Of a stretch of DNA of 24,766 nt, positions 6,815 through 14,496 are shown piece after piece. The notes beneath the pieces were generated by a model. It saw nothing but the letters and a program-made list of their open reading frames with translations. It made no database searches and had not been told where the DNA came from. This DNA is from CAYNEO01 sp964396245 (GTDB lineage Bacteria; Zixibacteria; MSB-5A5; GN15; FEB-12): contig CAYNEO010000052.1 in assembly GCA_964396245.1 (NCBI GenBank), positions 1 to 24,766 of the forward strand, given 5' to 3'. The position numbers and the translations under genes were made by a program. Numbering within the stretch: the stretch's first letter is position 1; each line of letters opens with the position of its first letter.

Positions 6815-7759
6815 TTATACCGGCACCTCTTTGCCTTTGGGAATCGGGGTCAGCCAGTGATGCTTGTCCTCGGTGCGACCTTCGATAATGCCGAAAAATA
6901 CATCCTGCAGTTTCTTTGTAATCGGTCCGCATTTTCCTTCGCCGATCTGGATGTTGTCGATGAAGGATATCGGAGTAATTTCGGCGGCGGAACCGGTAAA
7001 GAACACTTCGTCGGCCAGGTACAATGCCTCGCGCGGCACATCCTGCTCGATTACCTTGATGCCCATCTCCTCGGCCAGCCGCATGACACTCCGGCGGGTA
7101 ATGCCGGGAAGAATCGATGACGTAAACGTCGGCGTAATGAGTGCGCCTTTGCGAACGAGGAAAATGTTTTCGCCCGAGCCCTCGGACACGTGCCCGAAAA
7201 CGTCAAGCGCGATTCCCTCGACATAGCCGTGGCTGAGGGCTTCCATCTTGATCAACTGGCTGTTCATGTAGTTGGCGCCGCACTTGGCCATGGCGGGCAT
7301 GGTGTTCGGCGCCATCCGGTTCCAGCTCGAGAAACAGACCGACACGCCTTTCTCCAGGGCTTCGTCGCCGAGGTACTTGCCCCACGGCCAGACCGCGATA
7401 GCGATATCGACCGGGCAATGCGACGGGTCCACCCCGAGTGTACCGTAACCACGGTAGGCCACCGGGCGTACGTAGCAGGCTTCCAGGTTATTCACGCTCG
7501 TCAAAGTCAGGATAGCTTCGTTGACCTGCTCGGGTGTGAAGGGGATATTCATTCGGTAGATTTTTGCCGAATTGAACAGCCGCTCAGTATGCTCTTTGAG
7601 ACGGAACGCCATCGGTCCCTTCGGCGTCTTGTACACGCGCATACCTTCGAAAACCGACGACCCGTAATGAACGACATGGGAAAGCACGTGAATCTTCGCG
7701 TTTTCCCACTTGACGTATTCCCCGTTCATCCAAATGTATTCGCTTTGAGTTATCGCCAT
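6815..7759 (-). CDS. ilvE: Branched-chain amino acid aminotransferase
   Basis: A 314-residue fold-type IV PLP enzyme that transfers amino groups between leucine, isoleucine or valine and 2-oxoglutarate. Visible family marks are VHYGSSVFEGMRVY near the N-terminus, Lys159 in AMAKCGANY as the PLP-binding lysine (same number as in E. coli IlvE), and EGIALDVFGHVSEGSGENIF. The C-terminal part has FTGSAAEITPI. The start has GGGAG 6 bases upstream. It can serve biosynthesis or the first step of leucine breakdown, which fits the carboxylase operon at 16641-22884. Confidence 0.95.
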   Translation of the reverse strand: MAITQSEYIWMNGEYVKWENAKIHVLSHVVHYGSSVFEGMRVYKTPKGPMAFRLKEHTERLFNSAKIYRMNIPFTPEQVNEAILTLTSVNNLEACYVRPVAYRGYGTLGVDPSHCPVDIAIAVWPWGKYLGDEALEKGVSVCFSSWNRMAPNTMPAMAKCGANYMNSQLIKMEALSHGYVEGIALDVFGHVSEGSGENIFLVRKGALITPTFTSSILPGITRRSVMRLAEEMGIKVIEQDVPREALYLADEVFFTGSAAEITPISFIDNIQIGEGKCGPITKKLQDVFFGIIEGRTEDKHHWLTPIPKGKEVPV

Positions 7760-7803
7760 CGTAAGCTCCCGTGATGGTTTAGAGATATTGTAACACTAAA
7801 GAT

Positions 7804-7832
7804 ATGATACGAAAAACCTGTCGGCCGTTCAA
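7804..7832 (-). promoter_or_regulatory. Candidate promoter for ilvE-rpiB
   Basis: On the minus strand TTGAAC (7832-7827) is followed after exactly 17 bases by TATCAT (7809-7804). The predicted start lies about 40 bases before the ilvE ATG. It sits in the only gap between ilvE and the acyl-CoA dehydrogenase gene upstream. Confidence 0.5.
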
Positions 7833-7895
7833 TCGAAAACACTCCGGCGAACGAGCGGCATCCGATTGATTATACGAGTCCCCCGCGACAGTCAG

Positions 7896-9041
7896 CTAAA
7901 CCGATTGGACCTGTCTCAGCAGCTCACGGGCAATGACCAGCCGCTGGATTTCCGAGGTTCCTTCACCGATTTCGCACAGCTTGACATCGCGCCAGATCCT
8001 CTCCGCCGGATACGGGCCGGTGTAATAGCCAACGCCTCCGAGTATTCCAATCGCTTTGGCGGCCGTCCGGGTGGCAACCTCCGATGCGAACAGCTTGCAC
8101 ATGGCCGAGATCTGCGTGAACGGCTTACCGGCATCCTTGAGCATCGCTGTTTCGTAGATCATCAGCCGAGCCGCCTCGAGCTCGGTCGCCATATCGGCCA
8201 GTTTATGCTGGATTCCCTGGTTATACGCTATCGGCTTGCCGAACTGCACCCGATCGGCGGCGTACTTGACCGCGCAGTCAAACGCTCCCTGGCCGAGACC
8301 GAGCGCCATGGCGCCAATAGATATCCGGCCACCGTCGAGCGTGATCAGCGCCTGTTTGAACCCCTGCCCGACTTCGCCGAGCTGATTTTCAACCGGCACC
8401 TTCAAGTCGTCGAAGTGCAAAAAGGCCGTATCCGAACCGCGCAGGCCGAGCTTGTTCTCCTTCTTGCCCACGGCATAGCCGGGCCAGTCCTTCTCAAGAA
8501 TGAACGAGGTTATCGTGCGGTCCTTGGGATCGTCGGATGTCCGCGCGGTGGCGATGGTCGCAAAGGCCCTGGTCGCCGAGGTTATCCAGCATTTGCTGCC
8601 GTTCATGATCCAGGTGTCGCCCTCGAGACGGGCCTGGGTCTTCGTACCGCCGGCGTCGGAACCGGCATCCGGCTCACTGAGACCGAACGCCATCAGTTCC
8701 CCCTTCGCCGCCCGGGGCAGGTACTTCTTCCGCTGTTCTTCGGTGCCGAATTTCAGCACCGGGAAGGTCCCGAGCGAATTGTGCGCGGCCAGCATAATTC
8801 CGGTTGACCCGCATACCCGCGACACTTCCTCGACGGCGATAATATATGACAGCGTATCAACTTCCTGGCCGCCGTATTTCTCAGGTATGAGCGCCGAAAG
8901 CAGCCCCATCTCCGTGAGCGGTTTCATATGCTCGTCGGGAAAACGCTGCTCTATATCGAGTACGGCCGCCAGCGGCTCTATTTGCTTAAGCGCAAAGTCC
9001 CGGATTTTCTCCCGGTACTCTTCGTGTTTCTTCTCAATCAA
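7896..9041 (-). CDS. Acyl-CoA dehydrogenase, short-chain (SCAD/butyryl) type
   Basis: A 381-residue flavoenzyme that makes the 2,3-double bond in an acyl-CoA and passes electrons to ETF. The start is TTG at 9041, with GAGGGA 7 bases upstream. FAD/substrate motifs are FGLSEPDAGSDAGGT (about 135-150) and WITSATRA. The C-terminal motif EIGEGTSEIQRLVIAREL carries Glu360, at the position of the SCAD/MCAD catalytic base. Isovaleryl-CoA dehydrogenase instead uses a glutamate elsewhere and lacks this one, so this copy looks short-straight-chain rather than isovaleryl type. It begins 3 bases after the second dehydrogenase gene ends, as the last gene of the thiolase operon. No ETF genes are in the window. 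Confidence 0.92.
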   Translation of the reverse strand: MIEKKHEEYREKIRDFALKQIEPLAAVLDIEQRFPDEHMKPLTEMGLLSALIPEKYGGQEVDTLSYIIAVEEVSRVCGSTGIMLAAHNSLGTFPVLKFGTEEQRKKYLPRAAKGELMAFGLSEPDAGSDAGGTKTQARLEGDTWIMNGSKCWITSATRAFATIATARTSDDPKDRTITSFILEKDWPGYAVGKKENKLGLRGSDTAFLHFDDLKVPVENQLGEVGQGFKQALITLDGGRISIGAMALGLGQGAFDCAVKYAADRVQFGKPIAYNQGIQHKLADMATELEAARLMIYETAMLKDAGKPFTQISAMCKLFASEVATRTAAKAIGILGGVGYYTGPYPAERIWRDVKLCEIGEGTSEIQRLVIARELLRQVQSV

Positions 9042-9044
9042 TCG

Positions 9045-10187
9045 TTATTCCCTCAACAGGTCTCTGGAAATTACCATCTTCTGGGCTTCGGTCGTGCCTT
9101 CGTACAATTCAGTCACGCGGGCGTCGCGGAAATACCGCTCCACCGGGTACTCCTTGATATATCCGTAACCACCGTGAATCTGCACCGCTTCGTTGCAGAC
9201 AAAATTGGACATCTGCGAGCAGAACAGTTTCGCCATGGAGGCTTCGCGATGACACGGCTGACCGTTATCCTTGAGGAACGCCGCCCGGTATGCCAGCATC
9301 CGGCCGGCGTCGAGCTGTGTCGCCATATCGGCGAGCTTGAACTGGATCGCCTGGAAATTGGCGATCGGCTGACCGAACTGAACACGTTCCTTGGAATACT
9401 TGGTGGCCTCTTCCAGAGCCGAGCGGGCAATCCCGATCGACTGGAAAGCCACCCCGATACGGCCGGAGTTCAGGATACCGACGGCCATCTTGAAGCCGTC
9501 CTTCTCGTTTCCGAGCAGGTTTTCCTTCGGCACCTTCACATCCGCAAAACTGACTTCGCGCGTGTCGGAGGCCTTGATGCCGCATTTCGGCTCCGGCTTA
9601 CCGAGCGTAATACCCTCGGAATCGGCGTCAACCACAAAGCACGAAATCCCCTTGCGGCCCTCTTCAGGGTGGGTCTTGGCGAACACGATAAATACGCTGG
9701 CAAAGACGGCATTGGTGACAAACGCCTTGGTGCCGTTCAACAGGTAGTGATCGCCCTTGTCTACCGCCGTGGTTGTCAGCGAAGCCACATCGGTGCCGGC
9801 TTGAGGTTCGGTGATGCAGTAGGCGCCGATCTTTTCACCCGCCGCCATATCGGGGAGATATTTCTGTTTCAGTTCATCGGATCCGTACAGCCTGATGATC
9901 TCGCAGGTAAGCGAGCAGTGCACCGAAAGCATGATACCGAATCCGGCTGAGGCGGCGCAGATCTCCTCGAGCACCCCCATGAAATTGGTCGTGCCCAGAC
10001 CGAGACCGCCGTACTCCTCGGGTACGGTGAAACCAAAGTAGCCCAACTCGGCGCACTCCTTGATGAGATCCGCCGGTGTTTCACCCTTTTCATCCATTTT
10101 CTCGGCAATCGGGAAAATCCGTTTCTGGGCCAGTTCCCGGGCCGTCATTTTCAATTCAAGATCCTCTTCGGACAGGTTGAAATCCAT
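9045..10187 (-). CDS. Acyl-CoA dehydrogenase, second copy in the operon
   Basis: A 380-residue acyl-CoA dehydrogenase from ATG 10187 (MDFNLSEEDLELKMTARELA), chosen because AAGGAGA lies 6 bases upstream. A longer in-frame start at 10337 would run into the preceding gene. It has AYCITEPQAGTDVASL in the FAD/substrate region, KGISCFVVD and KCGIKASDTREVSF in the middle domain, and ELYEGTTEAQKMVISRDLL at the end, with Glu363 as the predicted catalytic base. It is clearly related to, but diverged from, the adjacent dehydrogenase. The pair may divide chain-length or branched substrates between them; specificity cannot be read from sequence alone. Confidence 0.93.
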   Translation of the reverse strand: MDFNLSEEDLELKMTARELAQKRIFPIAEKMDEKGETPADLIKECAELGYFGFTVPEEYGGLGLGTTNFMGVLEEICAASAGFGIMLSVHCSLTCEIIRLYGSDELKQKYLPDMAAGEKIGAYCITEPQAGTDVASLTTTAVDKGDHYLLNGTKAFVTNAVFASVFIVFAKTHPEEGRKGISCFVVDADSEGITLGKPEPKCGIKASDTREVSFADVKVPKENLLGNEKDGFKMAVGILNSGRIGVAFQSIGIARSALEEATKYSKERVQFGQPIANFQAIQFKLADMATQLDAGRMLAYRAAFLKDNGQPCHREASMAKLFCSQMSNFVCNEAVQIHGGYGYIKEYPVERYFRDARVTELYEGTTEAQKMVISRDLLRE

Positions 10188-10201
10188 GCCGAATCTCCTT
10201 G

Positions 10202-11065
10202 CTAATCGTAGACGTAAAATCCGTGTCCGGACTTGCGCCCGAGATACCCGGCCTGCACCATCTTCTTCAACAGCGGGCAGGGACGATATTTCGGGTCGCC
10301 CAGACCGTCGTGCATTACTTCGAGAATTGCCAGACAAACATCGAGACCGATAAAGTCGGCCAGCCAGAGCGGACCCATGGGATGTCCCGCACCCAGCTTC
10401 ATGACCTCATCGATGGCCTCGACCGACGCCACCCCTTCCCAGTGGGCCTGGATAGCCTCGTTGATCATCGGCATCAAGATTCGGTTGGCGACAAAGCCCG
10501 GGTAATCGTTGACCTCAACCGGTGTCTTACCGAGTCTCTCGGAGAGTTCCTTTATGACGGCATATGTTTCGTCACTGGTGGAATAACCGCGGATTACCTC
10601 GACCAGCTTCATCATCGGCACCGGGTTCATGAAGTGCATGCCGATAAACTGCTCCGGACGATGTGTCGCCGATGCCAGCCGGGTAATCGGCAGCGAGGAC
10701 GTGTTCGAGGCAAAGAGCGTCTCCGGCGGGCAAATGTCCTCGATCTTCCGGAACAGCTCCAGTTTCGGATTCAGATCCTCGTAAATCGCTTCGATCACCA
10801 GCAATGAGTCCTTGACCGCGTAGACGTCAGTCGACTTCGCGATGCGCGCCAGAGCCGCATTCTTGTCATCCTCGGTCATCTTCTCTTTTTTGATGAATCG
10901 ATCCATGCTGGCTGAGATGGTCTTCACGGCCCGATCCAGATACTCCTGCTTGATATCAACCAGGGTGACGTCGTACCCGTGAGTGGCGAAAACCTGGACG
11001 ATACCATTGCCCATGGTACCGCCGCCGATCACTGAAACCTGCTTGATGTCGTCTGCTTTAATCAC
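10202..11065 (-). CDS. 3-hydroxybutyryl-CoA (3-hydroxyacyl-CoA) dehydrogenase
   Basis: A protein of about 287 residues, the size of single-function Hbd/PaaH enzymes. It oxidises 3-hydroxyacyl-CoA to 3-oxoacyl-CoA with NAD (or the reverse in butyrate synthesis). The NAD-binding motif VSVIGGGTMGNGI is near the N-terminus with the acidic strand end VTLVDI. The catalytic His is in GMHFMNPVPMMKLVEVI, about residue 144, and the dimer domain has PGFVANRILMPMINEA. Two GTG starts are in frame: GTG 11071 is one base from GGGAG and GTG 11065 is 7 bases away, so 11065 is preferred. It lies between thiolase and the dehydrogenases. Confidence 0.93.
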   Translation of the reverse strand: MIKADDIKQVSVIGGGTMGNGIVQVFATHGYDVTLVDIKQEYLDRAVKTISASMDRFIKKEKMTEDDKNAALARIAKSTDVYAVKDSLLVIEAIYEDLNPKLELFRKIEDICPPETLFASNTSSLPITRLASATHRPEQFIGMHFMNPVPMMKLVEVIRGYSTSDETYAVIKELSERLGKTPVEVNDYPGFVANRILMPMINEAIQAHWEGVASVEAIDEVMKLGAGHPMGPLWLADFIGLDVCLAILEVMHDGLGDPKYRPCPLLKKMVQAGYLGRKSGHGFYVYD

Positions 11066-11095
11066 GTCCACTCTCCCAGATTGATCACAATCAGT

Positions 11096-12286
11096 TTATA
11101 CCAGTTCAATTGCCATCGCGACGGCGTTTCCACCGCCGAGACACAGAGTCGCCAGACCGGTCTTCAGACCCCGATCCTTGAGAGCGTAAATTAGGGTTGT
11201 CAGAACGCGGGTTCCCGATGCGCCGATCGGATGTCCGAGTGCAACGGCCCCGCCGTGAACATTCACGCGATCCCAGTCCCATCCAAGAGCGTCGCCGTCA
11301 GCGAGCGCCTGCACCGAGAATGCTTCATTGGCTTCGATGAGATCGAAATGGTTAATGTCGACATTCATCTTCTTCATCAACTTCTGCACCGCATAAATCG
11401 GCGAAAAGAAAAGCATCGCCGGCTCCGTACCCGCGGCAGTGTACTCGATCACTTTCGCCAGCGGCTTGAGGCCTTTTTCTTTCATGTAAGACTCGGACAC
11501 GACCACGGTCGCAGCGGCGCCGTCGTTCAGTCCGGGAGCATTGCCGGCCGTGACCGTCCCGTCTTTCACGAAAGCCGGTTTCAGTTTGCCAAGCTTCTCT
11601 ATCGAGATGTCAGGGCGAATACCTTCATCTTTGTCGAAGATGATCGGGTCACCTCGGCGCTGGGGAATTTCGACCGGGAAAATCTCGGCGTCGAATTTCC
11701 CCTCCTTCTGCGCCTTGGCCGCTTTCATGTGAGAGTTGTAGGCAAACTCATCCTGACGCTCGCGTGAGATATTCGTCTTCTGCTGGGTAAGCTCAGCCGC
11801 GTTACCCATGTGGAAGTCGTTGAAACTGTCCCAGAGACCATCGGTAATCATGATATCTGTCAGTTGTTTGTGTCCCCACCGGAGACCGGTCTTGGCGCCG
11901 TGAATACAGTACGGCGTCTGCGACATGGACTCCATACCGCCGGCTACGATAACGTGCTGGTCGCTGGCACGGATAGACTGCGCCGCCAGCATGACAGCTT
12001 TCAGACCCGAGCCGCAAACCTTGTTGATAGTCATGGCGACTGCTTCCGGCGGGACACCGCCGTGGACCGCCGCCTGGCGCGCCGGAGCCTGCCGGCTGCC
12101 ACCCTGAACTACTTGTCCCATAATGACTTCTTCGATATCCTTGGGATCGATCCCGGCCCGTTTTACAGCCTCTCTCACTGCGTAGGCACCCAGTTGCGGT
12201 GCCGGAATGCTGCCCAAACCGCCGTGCAGCGTACCTATGGCGGTACGACAGGCAGAAACGATATAAGCGTCCTGTCTTTCAGCCAT
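11096..12286 (-). CDS. Acetyl-CoA C-acetyltransferase (thiolase II family)
   Basis: A 396-residue thiolase that condenses or cleaves acetyl-CoA/acetoacetyl-CoA and close homologues. All catalytic residues are present: Cys91 in INKVCGSGLKA, His352 in GGAVALGHPIGASG and Cys382 in ATLCLGGGNA. GGMESMSQTPY and NEAFSVQAL are also typical. The ATG at 12286 has GGAGG about 5 bases upstream. It is the first gene of a four-gene operon with hydroxyacyl-CoA dehydrogenase and two acyl-CoA dehydrogenases. That set covers three of the four beta-oxidation or butyrate steps; the enoyl-CoA hydratase would be supplied elsewhere. Confidence 0.95.
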   Translation of the reverse strand: MAERQDAYIVSACRTAIGTLHGGLGSIPAPQLGAYAVREAVKRAGIDPKDIEEVIMGQVVQGGSRQAPARQAAVHGGVPPEAVAMTINKVCGSGLKAVMLAAQSIRASDQHVIVAGGMESMSQTPYCIHGAKTGLRWGHKQLTDIMITDGLWDSFNDFHMGNAAELTQQKTNISRERQDEFAYNSHMKAAKAQKEGKFDAEIFPVEIPQRRGDPIIFDKDEGIRPDISIEKLGKLKPAFVKDGTVTAGNAPGLNDGAAATVVVSESYMKEKGLKPLAKVIEYTAAGTEPAMLFFSPIYAVQKLMKKMNVDINHFDLIEANEAFSVQALADGDALGWDWDRVNVHGGAVALGHPIGASGTRVLTTLIYALKDRGLKTGLATLCLGGGNAVAMAIELV

Positions 12287-12332
12287 GTATACCTCCGAAA
12301 AATTGAATCTAAGTCTATTAAAGATTTCCGGC

Positions 12333-12361
12333 TATATAACACAATGGCAAACTGAAATCAA
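12333..12361 (-). promoter_or_regulatory. Candidate promoter for the thiolase operon
   Basis: On the minus strand TTGATT (12361-12356) is followed after 17 bases by TATATA (12338-12333), about 40 bases before the thiolase ATG. A near-palindrome (12372-12385) lies just upstream of the -35 element. Confidence 0.45.
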
Positions 12362-12371
12362 GCGAATCCAA

Positions 12372-12385
12372 GTGAATCAATTCAC
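12372..12385. promoter_or_regulatory. Operator-like palindrome GTGAAT-CA-ATTCAC
   Basis: Six-base perfect arms flank a two-base centre, immediately upstream of the predicted -35 of the thiolase operon. Its size and TGAAT/ATTCA core resemble operators of TetR-type fatty-acid regulators. No regulator gene is in the window, so the link is an inference. Confidence 0.4.
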
Positions 12386-12739
12386 AATAAATCCCGATTC
12401 CGCACTTTTTTGCACGCCGCCATATCTCGGACACGAACGGACGATAGCAGACTGGTACGAGATGTCCAACGAGCACAATTTCCACCCGACGTACAGCGGC
12501 GCCGTAGTTCTCCAGGCGGACAAATCCGTTCGGCCCATCTAACACGGGAAAAGATTTCCCATGAAAGACACGTGTCTTATCGGTTTTTTAACTTTACATC
12601 AGTTTGAGAACTCGGGTATCTTGCGGCTCGATTTTCCGGAGTGGCGTTTCTTGCTCCATGTTCCGATATGTAATTAGCGAACTGAACAAACTAAATCTAA
12701 ACTCACTTCTGGAGAGGTTCATCAAAGTAAGGAGAAACC

Positions 12740-13330
12740 ATGAAGAAGCTCGCAGTGATTCTCGGACTCGTCCTGTTGTTCGCCGTCGGCGCAACCGCGC
12801 AGGACAAAATGGTCAGCTACGGTTTCAAAGCCGGTATTGACATGGCCAACTTCACCGGTGACATCGATGGCAATGCCATGAAAGTCGGATTTATCGGTGG
12901 CGGCTTTGTCGAGTATATGGTCGCGCCGCAGGTCGGCATTCAGATGGAAGTCCTTTATGCCATGAAAGGCACCAAGGAAGACGGCGGGGATGGTAAATAT
13001 AAGTTCGATTATCTCGAAATCCCGGTCCTGCTCAAGTATATGGTACAAACCCAGGGCAATGTTACACCGTTCTTCTTTGCCGGTCCGCAGATTGGATTCC
13101 TGCTGTCTGCCAAAGCCGATCCGGGCGGAGTGGATATTAAGGATGCTTTCAAATCGACTGACTTCGGGCTGGCCTTCGGCGCGGGTGTGAATGTCCAGAT
13201 GGAAGCTTTCATGCTGACCTTCGATGGTCGCTATTCGCTGGGCCTGACCAACATCATCAAAGATGCGCCATCCGACTATAGTTGGAAAACATCCAACATC
13301 GCATTTACAGTAGGCGTTGGCTTCAAGTAA
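12740..13330 (+). CDS. Outer-membrane beta-barrel protein (PorT/OMP_b-brl-like), copy 1
   Basis: A 196-residue protein with a clear Sec signal peptide (MKKLAVILGLVLLFAVGATA, cleavage likely before QDK). The rest alternates in the manner of an 8-stranded barrel: GFKAGIDMANF, KVGFIGGGFVEYMVAPQVG, DYLEIPVLLKYMV, FFFAGPQIGFLLSAK, STDFGLAFGAGVNV, and a last strand ending in an aromatic (FTVGVGFK). The ExPVLLKY motif is typical of PorT-family porin-like proteins. The exact role, whether structural or in transport, is unknown. AAGGAGAAACC lies directly before the ATG. It closely resembles the next gene, including the ribosome binding site and signal peptide, which points to tandem duplication. Confidence 0.88.
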   Translation: MKKLAVILGLVLLFAVGATAQDKMVSYGFKAGIDMANFTGDIDGNAMKVGFIGGGFVEYMVAPQVGIQMEVLYAMKGTKEDGGDGKYKFDYLEIPVLLKYMVQTQGNVTPFFFAGPQIGFLLSAKADPGGVDIKDAFKSTDFGLAFGAGVNVQMEAFMLTFDGRYSLGLTNIIKDAPSDYSWKTSNIAFTVGVGFK

Positions 13331-13356
13331 ACTGTACCGACCGATTGACATTTTTC

Positions 13357-13386
13357 AAAAGCCCCGCCCTTCGCGGGGCTTTTTTT
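13357..13386 (+). terminator. Rho-independent terminator after barrel gene copy 1
   Basis: GCCCCGC (13361-13367), a 5-base loop and GCGGGGC (13373-13379) are followed by seven T and preceded by AAAA, so it could work in both directions. It lies 27 bases after the stop codon. Confidence 0.92.
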
Positions 13387-13445
13387 GTCTCCGAGAACTC
13401 GTTTCAATCGTCTTGATAATCGGTCTGATCGGAATGATTTTTTAC

Positions 13446-13473
13446 TTTACAGTCACCACCGAAGTGCTATATC
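13446..13473 (+). promoter_or_regulatory. Candidate promoter for barrel gene copy 2
   Basis: TTTACA (13446-13451), 16 bases, TATATC (13468-13473). It lies between the terminator of copy 1 and the start of copy 2 and would give a leader of about 110 bases. Confidence 0.4.
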
Positions 13474-13589
13474 TTGGGCTTCGATTCAGAGGACACATTT
13501 GCGGACGAGGGAAAAGCATGAGTAATTTCAAATAGAGCCGAGCGTTCGCAAGGGATTGTTTTTACGCATTACCAAAGCAAGGAGAAACC

Positions 13590-14261
13590 ATGAAGAAACT
13601 GGCAGTGATTCTCGGACTCGTGCTGGTGTTGGCCGTCGGCGTAACAGCGCAGGAGAAGAAGGTCGGGTTTGGTCTCAAGGCCGGCCTGGACCTTGCTGAC
13701 AACTACGGCAGCGATGCCAGCGGAACGGACATGAAGGTCGGATTCATCGGAGGCGGCTTCGTCGAGTACATGGCTGCCCCGCAGGTTGCCATTCAGCTGG
13801 AAGTGCTGTATGCCATGAAGGGGACAAAAGAATCTTCAACCGACGCGAAGTTCAAGACCGATTACATTGAAATTCCCGTGCTGTTCAAGTACATGATTCC
13901 CACCGAGGGAAACATGAAACCCAACCTGTATGTCGGTCCGGCGTTGGGTCTGCTGACAAGTGCGAAGATCGACGTTGACATCACGGACCTCATCGCCTCG
14001 ACTCAGACGAGCATTGACGTCAAAGACATCTACAAATCGACAGATTTCGGCATCGCGTTCGGAGGCGGACTCGGTGTTGCCATGGAATCGTTCTCGCTGC
14101 TGTTTGATGTTCGGTATACGCTCGGCCTGACCAAAGTCATCGATGTTGACGGATACAATGAATATTTCGATTACACACAGGGTGATCCGGAATTTCTGAC
14201 CGAAGCGCCGAACGTGAAGAATTCCAATCTCTCCTTCATGGTTGGCGTATTCTTCAAGTAA
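13590..14261 (+). CDS. Outer-membrane beta-barrel protein (PorT/OMP_b-brl-like), copy 2
   Basis: A 223-residue paralogue of the preceding gene. The signal peptides are nearly identical (MKKLAVILGLVLVLAVGVTA, before QEK), and the mature parts share DMKVGFIGGGFVEYMAAPQV, LEVLYAMKGTKE, YIEIPVLFKYMI, YKSTDFGIAFGGG and a final aromatic strand (FMVGVFFK). It differs by longer loops, notably about residues 131-145 (DVDITDLIASTQTS) and an acidic loop near 185-205 (YNEYFDYTQGDPEF). The loop growth suggests divergence on the cell surface after duplication. It has the same AAGGAGAAACC leader as copy 1 and its own terminator. Confidence 0.88.
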   Translation: MKKLAVILGLVLVLAVGVTAQEKKVGFGLKAGLDLADNYGSDASGTDMKVGFIGGGFVEYMAAPQVAIQLEVLYAMKGTKESSTDAKFKTDYIEIPVLFKYMIPTEGNMKPNLYVGPALGLLTSAKIDVDITDLIASTQTSIDVKDIYKSTDFGIAFGGGLGVAMESFSLLFDVRYTLGLTKVIDVDGYNEYFDYTQGDPEFLTEAPNVKNSNLSFMVGVFFK

Positions 14262-14287
14262 GTTTGTCCTGAAACAACAAGTACCAG

Positions 14288-14317
14288 AGCCCCGCTACCG
14301 AGCGGGGCTTTCTTCTT
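14288..14317 (+). terminator. Rho-independent terminator after barrel gene copy 2
   Basis: AGCCCCGCT (14288-14296), loop ACCG and AGCGGGGCT (14301-14309) are followed by the T-rich run TTCTTCTT. It lies 26 bases after the stop. The stem core GCCCCGC matches that of copy 1's terminator. Confidence 0.88.
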
Positions 14318-14358
14318 GATGTGATATCCCGGGCACGTGACTCTATCGATATCGGCCC

Positions 14359-14387
14359 TTTACAATGCAACCCGATTGGCATATAAT
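14359..14387 (+). promoter_or_regulatory. Sigma70-like promoter for the third barrel gene
   Basis: TTTACA (14359-14364), exactly 17 bases, then a consensus TATAAT (14382-14387). It would give a leader of about 100 bases before the ATG at 14497. Confidence 0.6.
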
Positions 14388-14496
14388 AGCGTTTGAGGGA
14401 CCTATATCCGGCATATGATGTTGTATTCATAGCAGACTGGTTCAGTTCATTGATCCGATGAATGTCCATCACTTCACGTTGCACAGGTAAATACGA

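Larger units (their letters stand above)
12287..12739. other. 453-base divergent intergenic region with palindromes
   Basis: This gap lies between the divergent thiolase operon and the first outer-membrane barrel gene. Besides the promoter and operator candidates listed separately, it holds GGGAAA-AGA-TTTCCC (12546-12560) and a perfect 14-base palindrome AAGACACGTGTCTT (12565-12578), 4 bases apart, followed by a T run (12584-12589). I see no convincing gene: short open frames here have no coding-like sequence. The barrel gene's promoter is not obvious; AAGGAGA (12730-12736) is its ribosome binding site. Confidence 0.6.

Noticed and set aside
7866..9950. Two long plus-strand frames (313 and 340 codons) opposite the acyl-CoA dehydrogenases
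   Set aside because: They are antisense shadows of two clear acyl-CoA dehydrogenase genes with full catalytic motifs.
10188..10337. N-terminal extension of the second acyl-CoA dehydrogenase
   Set aside because: The added 50 residues are Arg/Ser-rich, overlap the hydroxyacyl-CoA dehydrogenase gene, and AAGGAGA clearly marks the ATG at 10187.
12285..12545. Small overlapping frames on both strands in the spacer upstream of the thiolase operon
   Set aside because: They overlap the predicted promoter and operator, have no ribosome binding site and no protein-like pattern.
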